Shown here: in pieces, positions 22,791 to 33,978 of the stretch | Layout: the number at the start of each line of letters is the position of its first letter | Numbering within the stretch: the stretch's first letter is position 1 | Assembly: GCF_023159225.1 (NCBI RefSeq) | Contig: NC_063169.1 | Coordinates: 53,221,934 to 53,285,933 of the forward strand | Origin: Perognathus longimembris pacificus | Lineage: Eukaryota; Chordata; Mammalia; Rodentia; Heteromyidae | Direction: 5' to 3' | Length of the DNA: 64,000 nt | Notes under the pieces: model-generated | The model's input: only the letters and a program-made list of their open reading frames with translations | Told to the model about the DNA's origin: nothing | Database searches by the model: none | Program-made: the position numbers and the translations under genes

Positions 22791-22858
22791 AGATTGAACC
22801 CAGGGTTTTGCACATGCTAAGCAAATATTCTACCACTTGAGTTATGCCTCCAGTCTTT
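22788..22858 (-). mobile_element. ID-like SINE monomer
   Basis: Antisense ID: GATTGAACCCAGGGTTTTGC (B-box region), CATGCTAAGCAAATATTCTACC, CTTGAGTTATGCC. There is only the monomer. Confidence 0.75.
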
Positions 22859-24075
22859 TTGTTGTGTCTTTGTGTATGAGAAGAGTCTTAGCATTTCCTT
22901 TTGCCAAAGCTGTCCTGGAATTTCCTGGTAGATTATATGTGTATAATCTATGAGTATTCTTGATGAGAACTTAGAAACATTAATTTACTTATTATTTCAT
23001 TTAGGCTGCATGAACTAAAAAGTAATATGATTTCCTTGCCCATAATAAGAATCAAATAACAAGAGAAAAGCCTAACAAATATATTTAATAAAATTTTACA
23101 TGACAGAAGATCCTTCAGAAATGAAGACCCGAGACCCAGAGAAAACTGTTTGTTTTTGCTAGGTCTCATAATAAAAGAAGTAGCTAGTTGTGGAAAACAT
23201 AACTGGGCAAAAGTATATGATCTAATGGTCATAAAATGAGAGAGTAACCCAACCAGATTTTCTTGTTCAGATTCTGTATAGCATTTCTTCCCTCTAGGAT
23301 ATGGGCAGGACCCCTCTAGAACAAGGTCCTTATGATCTTTTTTGTTCAGGCAAGTTATGTCAGAGAATTTCTTTATGACTATGCTTCACACCAATAGCTA
23401 GAAGGAAAGAGCCTCCTTCTTGCTTCTAATGCCTTTCCAGTCCCCTTCAATTCAGAACATGAGAAGGCCCTGCTTTCTGAACCCCAGTGAGACAAATTAT
23501 ATTCATTATCTCCATTTGGAGCTAACTCCTCTGCTCAGCTTAGAAGATACAATGATGGGTGAAGCCTGATAAAGCTCTTGTCCAAAAAAAAAAAAAAAAG
23601 AAAGAAAGAAAGAAGAAAAGCTCTTGTCCTCACAATGTTTAGAATCAGAAAAATAAGCTTTAATCAATAATCAAGTAATTAACTATTTTCTTGCCATTGA
23701 AGGAAAGTGTTTAAAAAGAGGATATGATATAATTGGAGTGTTTAAGTGCAGAAACAAGTACCAAGTGAGTCAAAAAGTCTTTAGGCAGAGATCCAAAAGC
23801 TCTGCCGGAGCTGACCAGTGGGAACAGGCAAGGCAGAGGCACTGCTGAGAGGAACAACATGGACTCAGCTTCAAGAGAGGCAGAAAAGTCCCGTTTTGCT
23901 GAGCCCCCAAAAAGAGCCACAGCTAGAGAGAGCCTGATCAAGGCCTAAGTGATAACTTTATAAGTTATATTATGGATGCAAGAATGTAATATAAAAAGAA
24001 ATACATAATTAAAGGATAATAAGACTGAGGAATACATGTATAAACAAGAGGCAACATGATCAGAATTTTATTTCA
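22859..24075. other. Unique sequence, no supported gene
   Basis: Holds the tail-only insertion at 23571-23629. Otherwise there are no recognised elements. Minus frames at 22948-23232 and 23711-23941 lack domains. Confidence 0.55.
23571..23629 (+). mobile_element. Poly(A)-only retroposition scar
   Basis: AAAGCTCTTGTCC at 23571-23583 is repeated exactly at 23617-23629. Between them lies only a 33-base A-rich tract ending in AAAG units. This has the structure of an L1-mediated insertion so severely 5'-truncated that only the tail remains. Confidence 0.85.
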
Positions 24076-24209
24076 GAAAGAAACCTATAGGGAAAGAGGG
24101 GAAAGAAGAAATGGAAAGAAGGAGAGAGGAAGATATAAAGGAAGTGAAGGGGAGAGTGGAAAGGGAGAAGGGTAAATGGAAAGAAGGAAAGAGGAGGAAA
24201 GGGAAAGGG
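24076..24209. repeat. GA-rich purine tract
   Basis: Imperfect GGAA/GAAAG/GGAGA repeats, almost all purine on the plus strand for about 130 bases. Confidence 0.85.
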
Positions 24210-24639
24210 ATTCACACCAGAGAATTGATTGCTCAGTATTGCTTAGATTTGGGGCATGGTTAGCAATTTAAGGTGTCTGTGAAGTAGCCAAGTAAAGTTT
24301 TCATGGAAGCAACCAATAAATTGATTGCAATTTTGTGGAGAATTCAGAGTTACAGAAAAACAATTGGGAAATGAACATCATGAATGTGGCACTTGTTGTA
24401 AGATAACATAAGTGAGAAAATATAAAGTAAGAAATGAAGGGAATTCCAAACTCAGCTCTGAGAAACTCAACATTTGAAATCAAAGTGCCAATGAGGAAGA
24501 CAGAGTAGCCAGCAAGATAATGATAAGTAACTAATGTTCAGAAAACAAAAGAACATTTCAACAAGGAAATGAATGAACTTCTATTCATGGTAACCCGATG
24601 TTTATATACTCCCTCTCTGAAATGAAGATATAGGTATAA

Positions 24640-25400
24640 ATAGATAATATGCATATGAAAAGATGCTCAATATCATTGACCATCAGGAAACTGAAAACTG
24701 AAACCACAACGAGATGCCATTACATACCCATTAAAAACAAGTGTAGTCCAAAAACTCAGGCAATACCAAAAGTTGATGAATATAAAGAGAGCTGGAGTCT
24801 TGTTCATAGCTAGTGGAAATGCAAACTAATACAGCTACTGTGGGAAGCAGATTGACAGTTTTTAAAAAAAGACATGGTTATTCATCACACGACCCAGCAA
24901 TTCCTCTTGGCATCTGTGCAAGAAAAGTGATAAACATGTCCACACAAAGACTTGTATGCAAATGTTCATAAAAGCTTTGTTCACAGCAGCCAACTACTAG
25001 AAATTTATCAAATGATAATATAGAGTATCCATACAATAGAACAGGACTCATCACCAGGAAAAGATTAAAATTAAATACCAATACATACAATGACATGACT
25101 GATCCTCCAAAAACCTTATGCTAAGTGAAATAAACCAGGTAAGAGACCATGTGTCATCTGATTCCATTATATTAACGGTCTATTGAAGAGCAAGTTTACA
25201 AAGACAGGAGCTCTGCAGCTGTTGCCTGGGACAAGACCAGGGTCTGGCTGAAAAATGGCTAATCAGGACTTGAAGGATGACAGAAACATGATAAAAGGTT
25301 TGCAGAGATGGTTGAAAGATGAGTTAACTGCAGGTACACGCCAGGAAAAATTTATGGTATGCAAATGTCATTTCAAGTGAACTTTTTATTTAAAAGAAGC
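24640..25400 (+). mobile_element. Ancient LINE-1 (L1M type), sense strand
   Basis: The sense L1 3' region order is clear: AGATGCTCAATATCATTGACCATCAGG, CACAACGAGATGCCATTACA, CTAGTGGAAATGCAAACTAATACAG, GACCCAGCAATTCC, CAAATGTTCATAAAAGC, CTTATGCTAAGTGAAATAAACCAG. It is one of the few L1 pieces on the plus strand and is old, with many indels. Confidence 0.85.
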
Positions 25401-25584
25401 TGCTACTCCTTCTTGATGAACCCCATGCCTTTCAAACATCTTAACTTTTGATCGTCTTTATTATGATAGCAATATATTCTGCATGTGTTCTGAGCCCAAC
25501 TTCAGCTTTAAGTAAAACTTAGCTCTGGAGTTTTCCTGGGAATAAAAACATTTTGATCTTCCATGGATCATATTTAAGTTACAA

Positions 25585-25880
25585 GTGATTTTTCCTTTTA
25601 AAATTTTTATTATAAAGGTGATATACAGAGAGGTTGCAGTTACGTAAGTCAGATACTGAGAACATTTCTTTCTTGACAATGTCACTCCTTTCCTGGCTCT
25701 CTCCCCATTTTTCCCTCCCACCCCCACCCACAGTTGTATAGTTCCTTTTCCACATAGTGTCTAGTGAGAACCACTGCTATATTTATTCACCCTTTGTCCC
25801 ACCTTTTTTGTGCCCCCTCCCAAAGACAGATCAACAAGACATAAAGAAAATAAAAACAGAAACCAAGGGAAAAAACAGCC
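25585..25880 (-). mobile_element. LINE-1 3' UTR (antisense)
   Basis: TATAAAGGTGATATACAGAGAGG, GTCAGATACTGAGAACATTTC and AGTTGTATAGTTCC are shared with the L1 3' ends at 45395 and 47300. C/T-rich antisense UTR continues to about 25880. The next 230 bases (to about 26110) may be a further UTR part but could not be matched. Confidence 0.75.
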
Positions 25881-26109
25881 TCTTGTTCCATTTCTTGGAG
25901 TCCATTTAGATATATGAAATTGCAACTTCTTAAGGATGTCTTTAGGTTCTCCCCAGCAATCTGGTTCAGTGAAAGAAGCTCCACCCACAGCTGACCCAGA
26001 CTTAGGTGAGAGTGTAGGTCTAGCCCGATGTGGATTGTCACTGACCCATGATCAGCCTGAACTGAGAGGACTCTGACACTGGTTTGTCCACTGTCCTGCT
26101 TACTGCAGC

Positions 26110-27353
26110 TATTCAATAGTGCTTTTAGCCCCGGTCTTCACTCCAGTGTGTAAAGAGAACAGGGACATAAGATACCCATGTTTGAGTTGGAAAATTCTAA
26201 TTTATGTTGCATTATCATGACTCAAAATAATTTAGAAACTCACCCTAATGAAACTGATATTTTTCAAACATGAAGTTAGTTCCCTTGCTGGAGATTTCTG
26301 AAGAAATACAACATCAGGACATGATGGAGAAGAATTTCTTAAGAAAATTGTTCTTTACTCTAGATGTGACAGTAATTTTATCAGACAGGTTCTAGGCTTC
26401 CCTGTGGTGTTGTGAGCTACCAATGCCCTGTGCTTGCACCGAGGCTGAATAGCAGTTCAGAGCTCATATTGATTTTTTTTCCCACTCTGGTGAATATAAA
26501 TGATTCATGAGCAGCAGCACTTGTCCTCCTGCAGATAAAACACAAGAATATGTGCACAGCTTCAAAGGTGCAGCTTGACTCCCCTGGCAAGCTCGCAGGA
26601 AAACCAGCATTAAATATGCATCATAAACTCTCCAAGGAATCAACACCATCTTCCTTGAGATCATTATGCATCTTTTTTTAAAAAAGAATAGAAGAAGGAG
26701 AACCTGGAGATGGATCAAAAGAGTGGCCACAGGAAACTCATCTGCTTGATGCTTCTGTGGATCTACCTACACCAAATCCAGAAAAGCTCAAGAAACTTCT
26801 CAAGGGGGCTGGAAGAGAATGCAGATACTGCTGATGGGGAAATGGCTGCTACCCTCTCACAAGGGCAATAGAGGGGTGTTTCTTCTCTATGTGTTCTGAA
26901 TACTGATTCAGAAGCCAGATCTTCAAGAAATTACTTCCCCCTTAAAAAAAAAAACGAACTATTTATTCACATGCCATTTTATACAAACATCTAGAATATA
27001 GAAGAGAGACCTATTTCTCTCTTCCTGCATTCATAAGTCACATGCCCAAGAAGTTTCACTTAATGCACTCCTTAGTATGCCAAGTGTTGCTGCTTTACAC
27101 AGACTCAAATTGCCCTCCTTTGTGGAGATCCATGTGCCTAGGTTTTCATGGTCTATGGGCTGCAGGTGATGTCCTTGCAAGCACAGTGGGTTTTCTCTCA
27201 CACACACCAAAGAACAGGAATATTACAACATCTTTCTAATATGAACTCAACTATTATATCATGCCATATTTGAAAACTGTGATTTCAAAGGAACCACTAT
27301 ACTTATTTTCAATATGGGTGCTTAAAGAATAATAATAGTAATAGATAAAAAAT
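26110..27353. other. Repeat-poor sequence with a candidate regulatory core
   Basis: Apart from an A-rich spot at 26944-26955 no repeats were recognised. The block at 26470-26900 is listed separately. The small frame at 27042-27239 shows no domain. Confidence 0.5.
26470..26680. promoter_or_regulatory. Candidate conserved non-coding element with paired TATGCAT motifs
   Basis: Repeat-free, mixed composition. Two TATGCAT sites (26615-26621 and 26665-26671) lie exactly 50 bp apart in TTAAATATGCATCATAAA and TCATTATGCATC, resembling POU/homeodomain sites. The calling is by composition and motif only. Conservation could not be tested. Confidence 0.25.
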
Positions 27354-27594
27354 AATAATTTGCGGGCTGGGGATATGGCCTAGTGGCAAGAGTGCTTGCC
27401 TTGTATACATGAGGCCCTGGGTTCAATTCCTCAGCACCACATATACAGAAAATGGCCAGAAGTGGCGCTGTGGCTCAAGTGACAGAGTGCTAGCCTTGAG
27501 CAAAAAGAAGTCAGGGACAGTGCTCAGGCCCTGAGTCCAAGCCCCAGCACTGGCCAAAAAAAGAAAAAAAAAGAAAAAGAAAAAGAATAATTTG
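27354..27594 (+). mobile_element. IDL-Geo SINE, nearly consensus
   Basis: AATAATTTG at 27354-27362 and 27586-27594 flanks a full-length element, one of the least diverged here: GGGCTGGGGATATGGCCTAG start, GGTTCAATTCC, CCAGAAGTGGCGCTGTGGC, CCCCAGCACTGGCC, A-rich tail with AAAG units. Confidence 0.95.
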
Positions 27595-27946
27595 TAAAAA
27601 TGAGACTCATTAGGATGAAAATTTTTGTAGAGGTGAATGCAATAAACGTAGTGGAATCAACCTTGCTACGTTATATTCCCATTCTCTTTCTCGGGGCGGA
27701 AGGACTCCTGTAAAGTATTTGGTCGGTCTATACTCAATTGGTGAGAATAGCTCAATTGTACCTGCTTTCAGAAATAAGGGGATAAAAGAGCAATGAATCT
27801 AAAGTTATAAAACCAGCAAATACATTTGGTAGCTTGACCCCCAAGAATCCTCAAATGATACTGTTGATTGTTGCTGGTCTTAAGGAAAGACAGTACACTA
27901 ATTTTATAACAGACTGATATCAAAAAGTACTCAAACCATGTAATGT
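27595..27946. other. Unique sequence, no gene seen
   Basis: A somewhat CpG-containing patch at 27640-27740 (GGGGCGGAAGG, TTTGGTCGGTC) stands out from the AT-rich surroundings, but no element was recognised. Confidence 0.5.
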
Positions 27947-28068
27947 CTAGTTATTCTATTGGTTTTTTTCCGATGCAAACACACGGGAGTCTTTATTGCA
28001 AGCTGGAGCCTGGGCTCACGATTGTCACTGATACAGCGGGTCTGAATCGAGAGCCTAGTTATTCTATT
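27947..28068 (-). mobile_element. Small polyadenylated retrocopy, possibly an ERV transcript end
   Basis: CTAGTTATTCTATT occurs at 27947-27960 and 28055-28068 around a 94-bp insert. On the minus strand the insert is GC-rich, carries AATAAA (plus-strand 27997-27992), and 22 bases later ends in a short A run (27969-27963). This is a 5'-truncated cDNA copy of a poly(A) RNA. The GCAATAAAGACTC then GTTTGCATCGG arrangement resembles the R region at the 3' end of some endogenous-retrovirus transcripts, which is only inference. It has no coding capacity. Confidence 0.8.
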
Positions 28069-28104
28069 ATTATGCTACACTTCTTATGCATTCTGTTTTA
28101 TATG

Positions 28105-28343
28105 GATTGGGGTACATGCCATTCCTGGAGCTTGACTGCAGAGCCTCATACTCTCACTTGATTTCTTGCTCATGGCTAGCATTTAACAACTTGAGTCACA
28201 CCTCCAATCTGGCTTTTTTGCTGGTTAATCAGAGATGGAGTCTCAAGGATTTTTCTGCCTGGGCTAACTTCAAATCATGATCCTCTAGGTCTCAGCTTCC
28301 TCCCTAGGCAGCATAACAGATGCAAGCCACCCACATCTGGCTA
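28105..28343 (-). mobile_element. Dimeric B1 + right-monomer SINE, diverged
   Basis: Right monomer remnant (ATGGCTAGCATTTAACAACTTGAG), linker GGTTAATCAGAGATGGAGTC, B1-like half (CTGCCTGGGCTAACTTC, then GCAAGCCACCCACATCTGGC). Confidence 0.75.
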
Positions 28344-29539
28344 CTTCTTAAATTTTCTAGAGATGTACATGGAATGGAATAGAGCAGTTCTAATCATTAA
28401 ATAGTTATTTTAATCAGTCATGGCATAGTATCAGGTGAAGTAGATACATTATAACAGCCCACCTCCTCCACGTTATTTATAAAGTATTATACTAAAGTTG
28501 GTTGGCATGCGATGTGGTCTGTTACTTATTATAGCCTGTAATAAGGCTATGTACAAAAGATAAGGAAGTGTTCAATTAGCTACACTCTTATGAATTACAA
28601 TAAGCTATTTCATTATGTCATTATGGGAGATGCTTCATGTATAATTGTATATTTGCAATGGACTAAGCTGAAAATGTGTAAGTCTTCATTCTGTGCTTTG
28701 TGCCCATATTCTTATTGCACTAACATTTCATGAAGTCTTACTCCTCTTTTGTATCCAAGTGATTTTGTAGTTCACTTGCTGCTTACCATGGTCTGTTTTC
28801 TTTTAGATTTCAACCTGTCTGTAAATACCTGGAGGTGTAGGAGCCTCATTTTTATACCATGTCACCTTCTATAACAAGTACATAGCAGATACCCAATTAT
28901 AGGCTCTTTGGACTGATAATCCGTTACCCAGAAATTAATAATGACAATAACTCCTGATCCTAAGAATAACTACACTATTGTCACTGAAGTAAAAGGAGTG
29001 TTTAACTTCAAATTTTGAAGCTTTTTAAAAATATATATCATAAGTTGATTAATGTGAATCTTTTAAGCTATCACCAAGACATTCATTCTAGTTAAAAACC
29101 TGATCACTTTCTATATTCGTGCATAATTTATATACCACCTACTTCCAAAAATTAATTGAAGGGACCATGAAAGTAATAGTAATTAAAGAAACCACTAATA
29201 TCAGTAGCAAAAACAACCATAAGAAATTTTATTCTCAGCTTCAGCTTAATATTTTAAGTGTTTATGGGTCAAAGCTAAATGAAGTTCTGGGAGGCTTATT
29301 TGTTTAATATGCCAAGTGAGTTACTAGTGTATCAGATTGTTTTATTTCAAACATAGCATTTTATGTGATTTTCTTTATTTGACACTATTAATTTAAACTT
29401 ATTTTAATAGTCAGAACCGAAGAATGAGTTTAAGTGTAAATTTAATAATGGGGTGAAAAGCACCTTAACTCCCAACTCCCATTATCAAATGATAAATAAC
29501 ACATGAAAAAAAAAGATCCTAGGGAACTGAGAAAACCTC

Positions 29540-29960
29540 AACAACAACAACAAAAAACCTGTTCGGGCTCCCAATGACAACAGTTATAACCTTTCCCCAT
29601 TTGCCTCAAAGTGCAACTTGGAATAAGAACTCCAGGGAAGCAATAGAGTTTTGTTCTCAGAGAGAAACAGGAGGCAAATGGAAAACAGAGAATAGAGAAG
29701 ACCCCAAAGATAAAAGCCCCCTGCATTGCTCGCCCCCCAAATACACTTAACAATGTCCACATTGCCAGTGAGTTTGGCAGAGTCAAGCTATCTGACAGGA
29801 TGTGCAGCTGCTTCCCGTGCACGGCACATCGTGAACACGTCATTTCAATTGAACAGGAAGCATTTGGACACATCAGTAGAAGATGGGCCTTGCCAAATAG
29901 GGGAACGTATTTACCCAGGTGGGTCCAGTCATGATTTCTGCTCTGTGAAATAAAACTTGA
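29540..29960. promoter_or_regulatory. Candidate conserved non-coding element
   Basis: Mixed-composition, repeat-free block retaining CpGs in an otherwise CpG-poor window (CCCGTGCACGGCACATCGTG, AACACGTCATTTC), with an E-box CAGCTG at about 29806 and TCAATTGA at about 29846. No splice or coding evidence. Calling is by composition only. Confidence 0.25.
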
Positions 29961-29999
29961 GTGTAGCCTTTGAATCCTAAAAATGAACTTTGGAGTTTT

Positions 30000-30440
30000 C
30001 TTTAAGGAAAAAAAATCATCATAGAAGAATCATAGCTTAATTTTAAACATTGCGTGAGATGACTATCTTTATATCGAATGTGAAAAAAGTTAAGAAAGAG
30101 TTGCCTCTAAAAATCTATTAATGAATTCCTCCCCGAAGTCACGTATACATCACCAAACCAGAAAAAGCAGACAGATTCCCTCTGTCTACCAAGTAATAAA
30201 ATTCAAATAAAAGGGGTAGAATTGACATTTATATGCAAATTGCCTTTAGCTTTTTCCAAGCCAGATTTATTAATAAAATATCATCCAGAAAGAAATCCAT
30301 AAATGGTTAGAAACTCTTTGGTACTGATTGTGATTGTTGTTAGTGAAAACTCATTAGTTCATGTTCAAAGTTGCTGTTGTTGAATCAAGCACTGGAAAAC
30401 AAACTCATATTTACTCCTGACACACCAGATGTAGTGTGTC
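30000..30440. promoter_or_regulatory. Candidate enhancer with a perfect octamer motif
   Basis: ATGCAAAT, the consensus POU-factor octamer, lies at 30233-30240 in a repeat-free AT-rich block that also has TTAATGAATTC and GTTAGAAAC-type homeodomain-like sites and a CACGTA near 30143. The octamer could occur by chance. Confidence 0.22.
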
Positions 30441-31584
30441 AAACGCCCCAACATGGAGTGCTATGATCATTTGGAAAAGGTAGAGAAGATTTTGCTCATG
30501 AGCCGGAAAGTGGCCCAGTGCCCTGGCTTCTCTCTGAGAGACGCCAGCATTGTTGAGCCCGTGGGTAATTCAATAAGCTACTATGTTCTTTCTCAACACA
30601 TCTCCCTCCCCCAAAAGTCCTTTCTCCAACATGAGTTCAGTGTTTGCCTGCCTGTAAAAGTTTGAACAAAAATCAAAATTAAATATGTTTGCAAGATGTT
30701 CCAAGGATATTATGGGCAGAAATATTTTGAAAATATTTGCAACCAAGTCAATTCACTGTGACCTAAGAATGGAAATAAAGCCTCATGGAAACCCTTAAAA
30801 CATTAAAACCCTTAAAACAGTTTTCTATATTTGTAAATAAAGGCTTCTGTTGCGTCCTGTGAGAGCTTGCTAAGCTATTAGTGTTAATGTTCTTGGAGGG
30901 GCCAAGGGAAAAAGGCAAAAAGGGAAAAGAACACATGAGAGATTTGAGGAGTGGGGGAGAAGAAGATGAAACCTTGGACTCACTATTTCCTATTTGCTCC
31001 TTCACCTTTTGCATCCTATACAAGGTCTCCTGAACCCACCCTCCATATCTGCTTCAGTGATTTGACCTTCTTATTGTCTGTGAATGATGTCTTCAGAATG
31101 TCTCCCCTTTTTCCACCCATCCTTCTCGCCAACTAGAATATATTGTCATGTAACTAACCTCAACTCAGTGTCATCTGCTACTAAACTAATGGAAGATATC
31201 CTGAGAGAGCTGAAAGTGTGACAAACAATAGCTATGTGAGAAGATGAAGAGGACAACCCATCCTCCTTGTATGGAGGAAGTCACAAGCTGCTGAAGACTG
31301 GAGTAGGAGGATGGATTAGAGCCACACATCTGCCGTGTACAAACCTTGATTCACATGGACCTGTTCATACAGGAACCAATCAACCCAGTCCTTGGGGTAC
31401 TGCCATTAAAAAACAAAAGTTAGACTGCCAAGGATCCTGAGGAAACTAAGCTGTTCAATATATCTATATCTATACACACGTAGACCAGTTTGTATGAATA
31501 ATGATTTATAAATATAAATTATGTAATGTGTACCTATCTTTGAAACACATCAACGTTTTCTATTACAACTCGAATGTATATAAC

Positions 31585-31740
31585 ACTAGTCTCATTTTAC
31601 AGATGAAGAAAGGGAGAGACAGAGAGCTCTAAAAATTTACCTACGTGTGTAAAAACAATTACCTAAGTTGGATACAGATAAGAATCAAACCAGATCCATC
31701 TGCTGCAAAGTCAATGTTGCCTGCACCAAATCTCCACATA
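31585..31740 (+). mobile_element. MIR SINE
   Basis: CTCATTTTACAGATGAAGAAAGGGAGAGACAGAGAG is the sense MIR core (CCATTTTACAGATGAGGAAACTGAGGC). ACCTAAGTTGGATACAGATA and ATCAAACCAGATCC follow in order. An ancient mammal-wide element. Confidence 0.8.
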
Positions 31741-33204
31741 CTGCCTAAAGCCCCTTAAATCTACCACCTCAATTACAGCTCCAACTCTGGACTTTATAAA
31801 AATACTTTATTGTTTTCATAAGCAAAAGCCTTTGCCATGAGTGTATCAGCCCAAATACTTCCCTTTCTTAGTTTTAAATTTTTAACTTCTTGGATATAGT
31901 CAGCATGTTTTATGTAAGTGAATATCTTAATATAAAAATATATTTCACTGCATCTCAGCATTGCTCCTTAATTATTTCTTTGCTAGAATTTAGTTTGGAT
32001 TTTTAAGATACATCTATCCTATTTGCCATTTTTGTCCTCAACTCTCTGTTCCATTTAGCTGTTTTCTTGGTTTCATTTGATTTTCCTATGTGTCAGATTA
32101 AGCTTTAGATAGTATTAATTCTGATCTTTATTCTTTCGAGCAGAATTCTGGCAATTCTGTGGTACTTGCAGTTTTCTTCCAAGCCTAACCTATTTTATAC
32201 AATTCTTTCCCATTCTGCTTATGTTTATTCCTTTTCAAACCGATTGTTTGTTTAATCATTGATCTATTTTTTTCTTCTTGGTTTCTTCGTCTCTCTCTGC
32301 TTCTGTTGCCAGGGAGGAATGTGTGCTTGCTGCCTATTTCAGATGCCAAATGTTTAAACATCTTCTCTTAGCTCTAACAAACAGTGTTTTTCCAAGGTAT
32401 CATTAGGAGGACTTACTGACCTTGTTATTCTTTCAAAATGCTCACATGTAAGAGCCTACCATACCGTTTTTACGATTAATAGGATTTCTGACCTCAGACC
32501 TTCTTAGTTATTTCATTGTGGATAACAGCAGATTCTCCTAGCCCCATGTATAGTGTCTAGATAATAGTCAACTGGAATAGTTAGACTAGATTACTAAAAG
32601 TTTCTTCCATCCCCAACAGTGCATTCTTTGAGTCCAAATGCCATTGCTCTTCCTAAAAGCTTTCTCAGGTCTTTTTTCCCAAGGAATTTCAAATACCACA
32701 GTCTTTATAAACAACCATAGCTAGATTCTTATAGTTCAATACTGCTAGGAATTTGACCACCTCAGATACTTACCAAAGAATTTAAGTTAGAAATCACTCT
32801 TAAAAATTGCAAACTAAGTAGCTACAGGTGACCTCTTCCAATGAAAAATGTCCTTTTTTAGAAGAAAAAAAAAGGAGAATGAAACAAGAAATGTAAAATT
32901 ACTATATAGCTTTTCCCATGGATGTAAGTTTATGCAGCTCATTAAATAATAGTAATGATCCATATTTAAGAGCATAGTAAATCTCTGTATTCCGCTATGG
33001 GAGATGAATGATTGCCAGGATTCAATATGGTGTATGTGAAGTCTATTGTTTGATGGGGGAAAGAGTGTTGCCTCTTTTTAAGTGGTTCTTTAAAGCATGG
33101 ACTTGAAAACGGTTTTAGTAGCTGGGGGTTCACAAGCTGGCTGAGAGTATTTGCTCAATGAATGTTTTTTAATGAATGAATGTGTGACTACAGCCCTAAC
33201 TTTG
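31741..33204. other. Unique sequence, no gene seen
   Basis: About 1.45 kb, AT-rich with T-rich runs on the plus strand (31860-32330). No supported gene or named repeat. Confidence 0.5.
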
Positions 33205-33226
33205 ATATATATATATATATATATAT
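33205..33226. repeat. (AT)11 tract
   Basis: Short AT dinucleotide run between unique sequences. Confidence 0.9.
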
Positions 33227-33903
33227 TTGAAAGCAGGGGCTGAGGTGTGTTGGGAGCTCTGCCTTCTTCCCATCCTGAGAGGCAGCCTACTGTGGGAAGT
33301 AGAGCTCGTGGAGCTGAGAAGGTCCTAGGGCCAAGTATCAAGCTCCAATTTGAGAGCTAGCACCACTTCCACTTCCAGTCGTGTAGGCATCCAATTCCTC
33401 CACAAGCCCTTCAATTCCAACAGACCATGCACAGCTTGTTATATCTCCAGCATTTAGTGACTTCCATCATAGACCAAAGTGCTCATTTTCATGAGTAGCC
33501 ACTTCCGTGCTCGGGATTTACACAATGAGAGAGAAGCATAGAGACCTTCTTTTTCACCTGTCACATCACGCTGAGTGATCAAGGAACTAGAAAATAGAAT
33601 GTGTCCTCACCCAGCCTTAGGCTCTCTGTGACCTGGGCGTGTGTCTGAATCTGTCTGTGTTTCAGGTTCCATATCTGATTAAGCAAGAGCATTTCTGAAG
33701 ACAGTTTGGTGTTCCTGCCTTATATCCTCTTTTTTCCAGATAGACTGTGGACTTGCTTCTCCCTCACTGGATATTAGAGAGTTTCATTCTGTATGTGTGG
33801 CACCCCAGATAGGTGTTCAGATTTCAGCAGTTTAGGGTGCTCCTCTCCCTACTGTTGTTTGAGATTAAAAGAGTGCTTTTTTCCCCTTTTTCAATATGTT
33901 CAG

Positions 33904-33978
33904 CTTTCAAAAGACATGCTGGAGGAAGTCAGCCAATTTCTGCCCACACAACCTCCGAGTGACGTCAATGGCAGTTGA
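33904..33978 (+). CDS. Possible terminal coding exon, unidentified protein
   Basis: Directly upstream is a strong splice-acceptor-like run (TTTTTTCCCCTTTTTCAA then TATGTTCAG, AG at 33902-33903). The following 24 codons are open and end in TGA at 33976-33978. The peptide begins LSKDMLEEVSQF and ends DVNGS. Codon use is plausible, and CpGs survive in CCG and GACGTC. The frame also extends upstream of the acceptor as random-looking sequence. AATAAA occurs at 34150-34155, fitting a short 3' UTR. I do not recognise the peptide. An acceptor-like tract plus a 24-codon frame occurs by chance in 64 kb, so this is a hypothesis only. Confidence 0.2.
   Translation, partial: LSKDMLEEVSQFLPTQPPSDVNGS
33933..33967. 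promoter_or_regulatory. CCAAT box and perfect CRE palindrome
   Basis: TGACGTCA at 33960-33967 is the full 8-bp CREB/ATF site, and CCAAT lies at 33933-33937, 22 bases before it. Full CREs are rare away from promoters because their CpG decays when methylated. There is no CpG island or TATA box near by. It overlaps the possible exon, so either reading could explain the retained CpG. Confidence 0.3.

Larger units (their letters stand above)
28344..31584. other. Longest repeat-free stretch of the window
   Basis: About 3.2 kb with essentially no recognised mobile element. Absence of repeats over this length can mark regulatory or otherwise constrained DNA, though chance is possible. Frames at 29538-29873, 29726-29953 and 30763-31023 show no known domain. 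Candidate blocks inside it are listed separately. Confidence 0.5.

Noticed and set aside
29538..29873. 111-codon Cys-rich minus frame that resembles a secreted peptide
   Set aside because: No signal-peptide start and no homology; the Cys residues at the ends come from low-complexity sequence.
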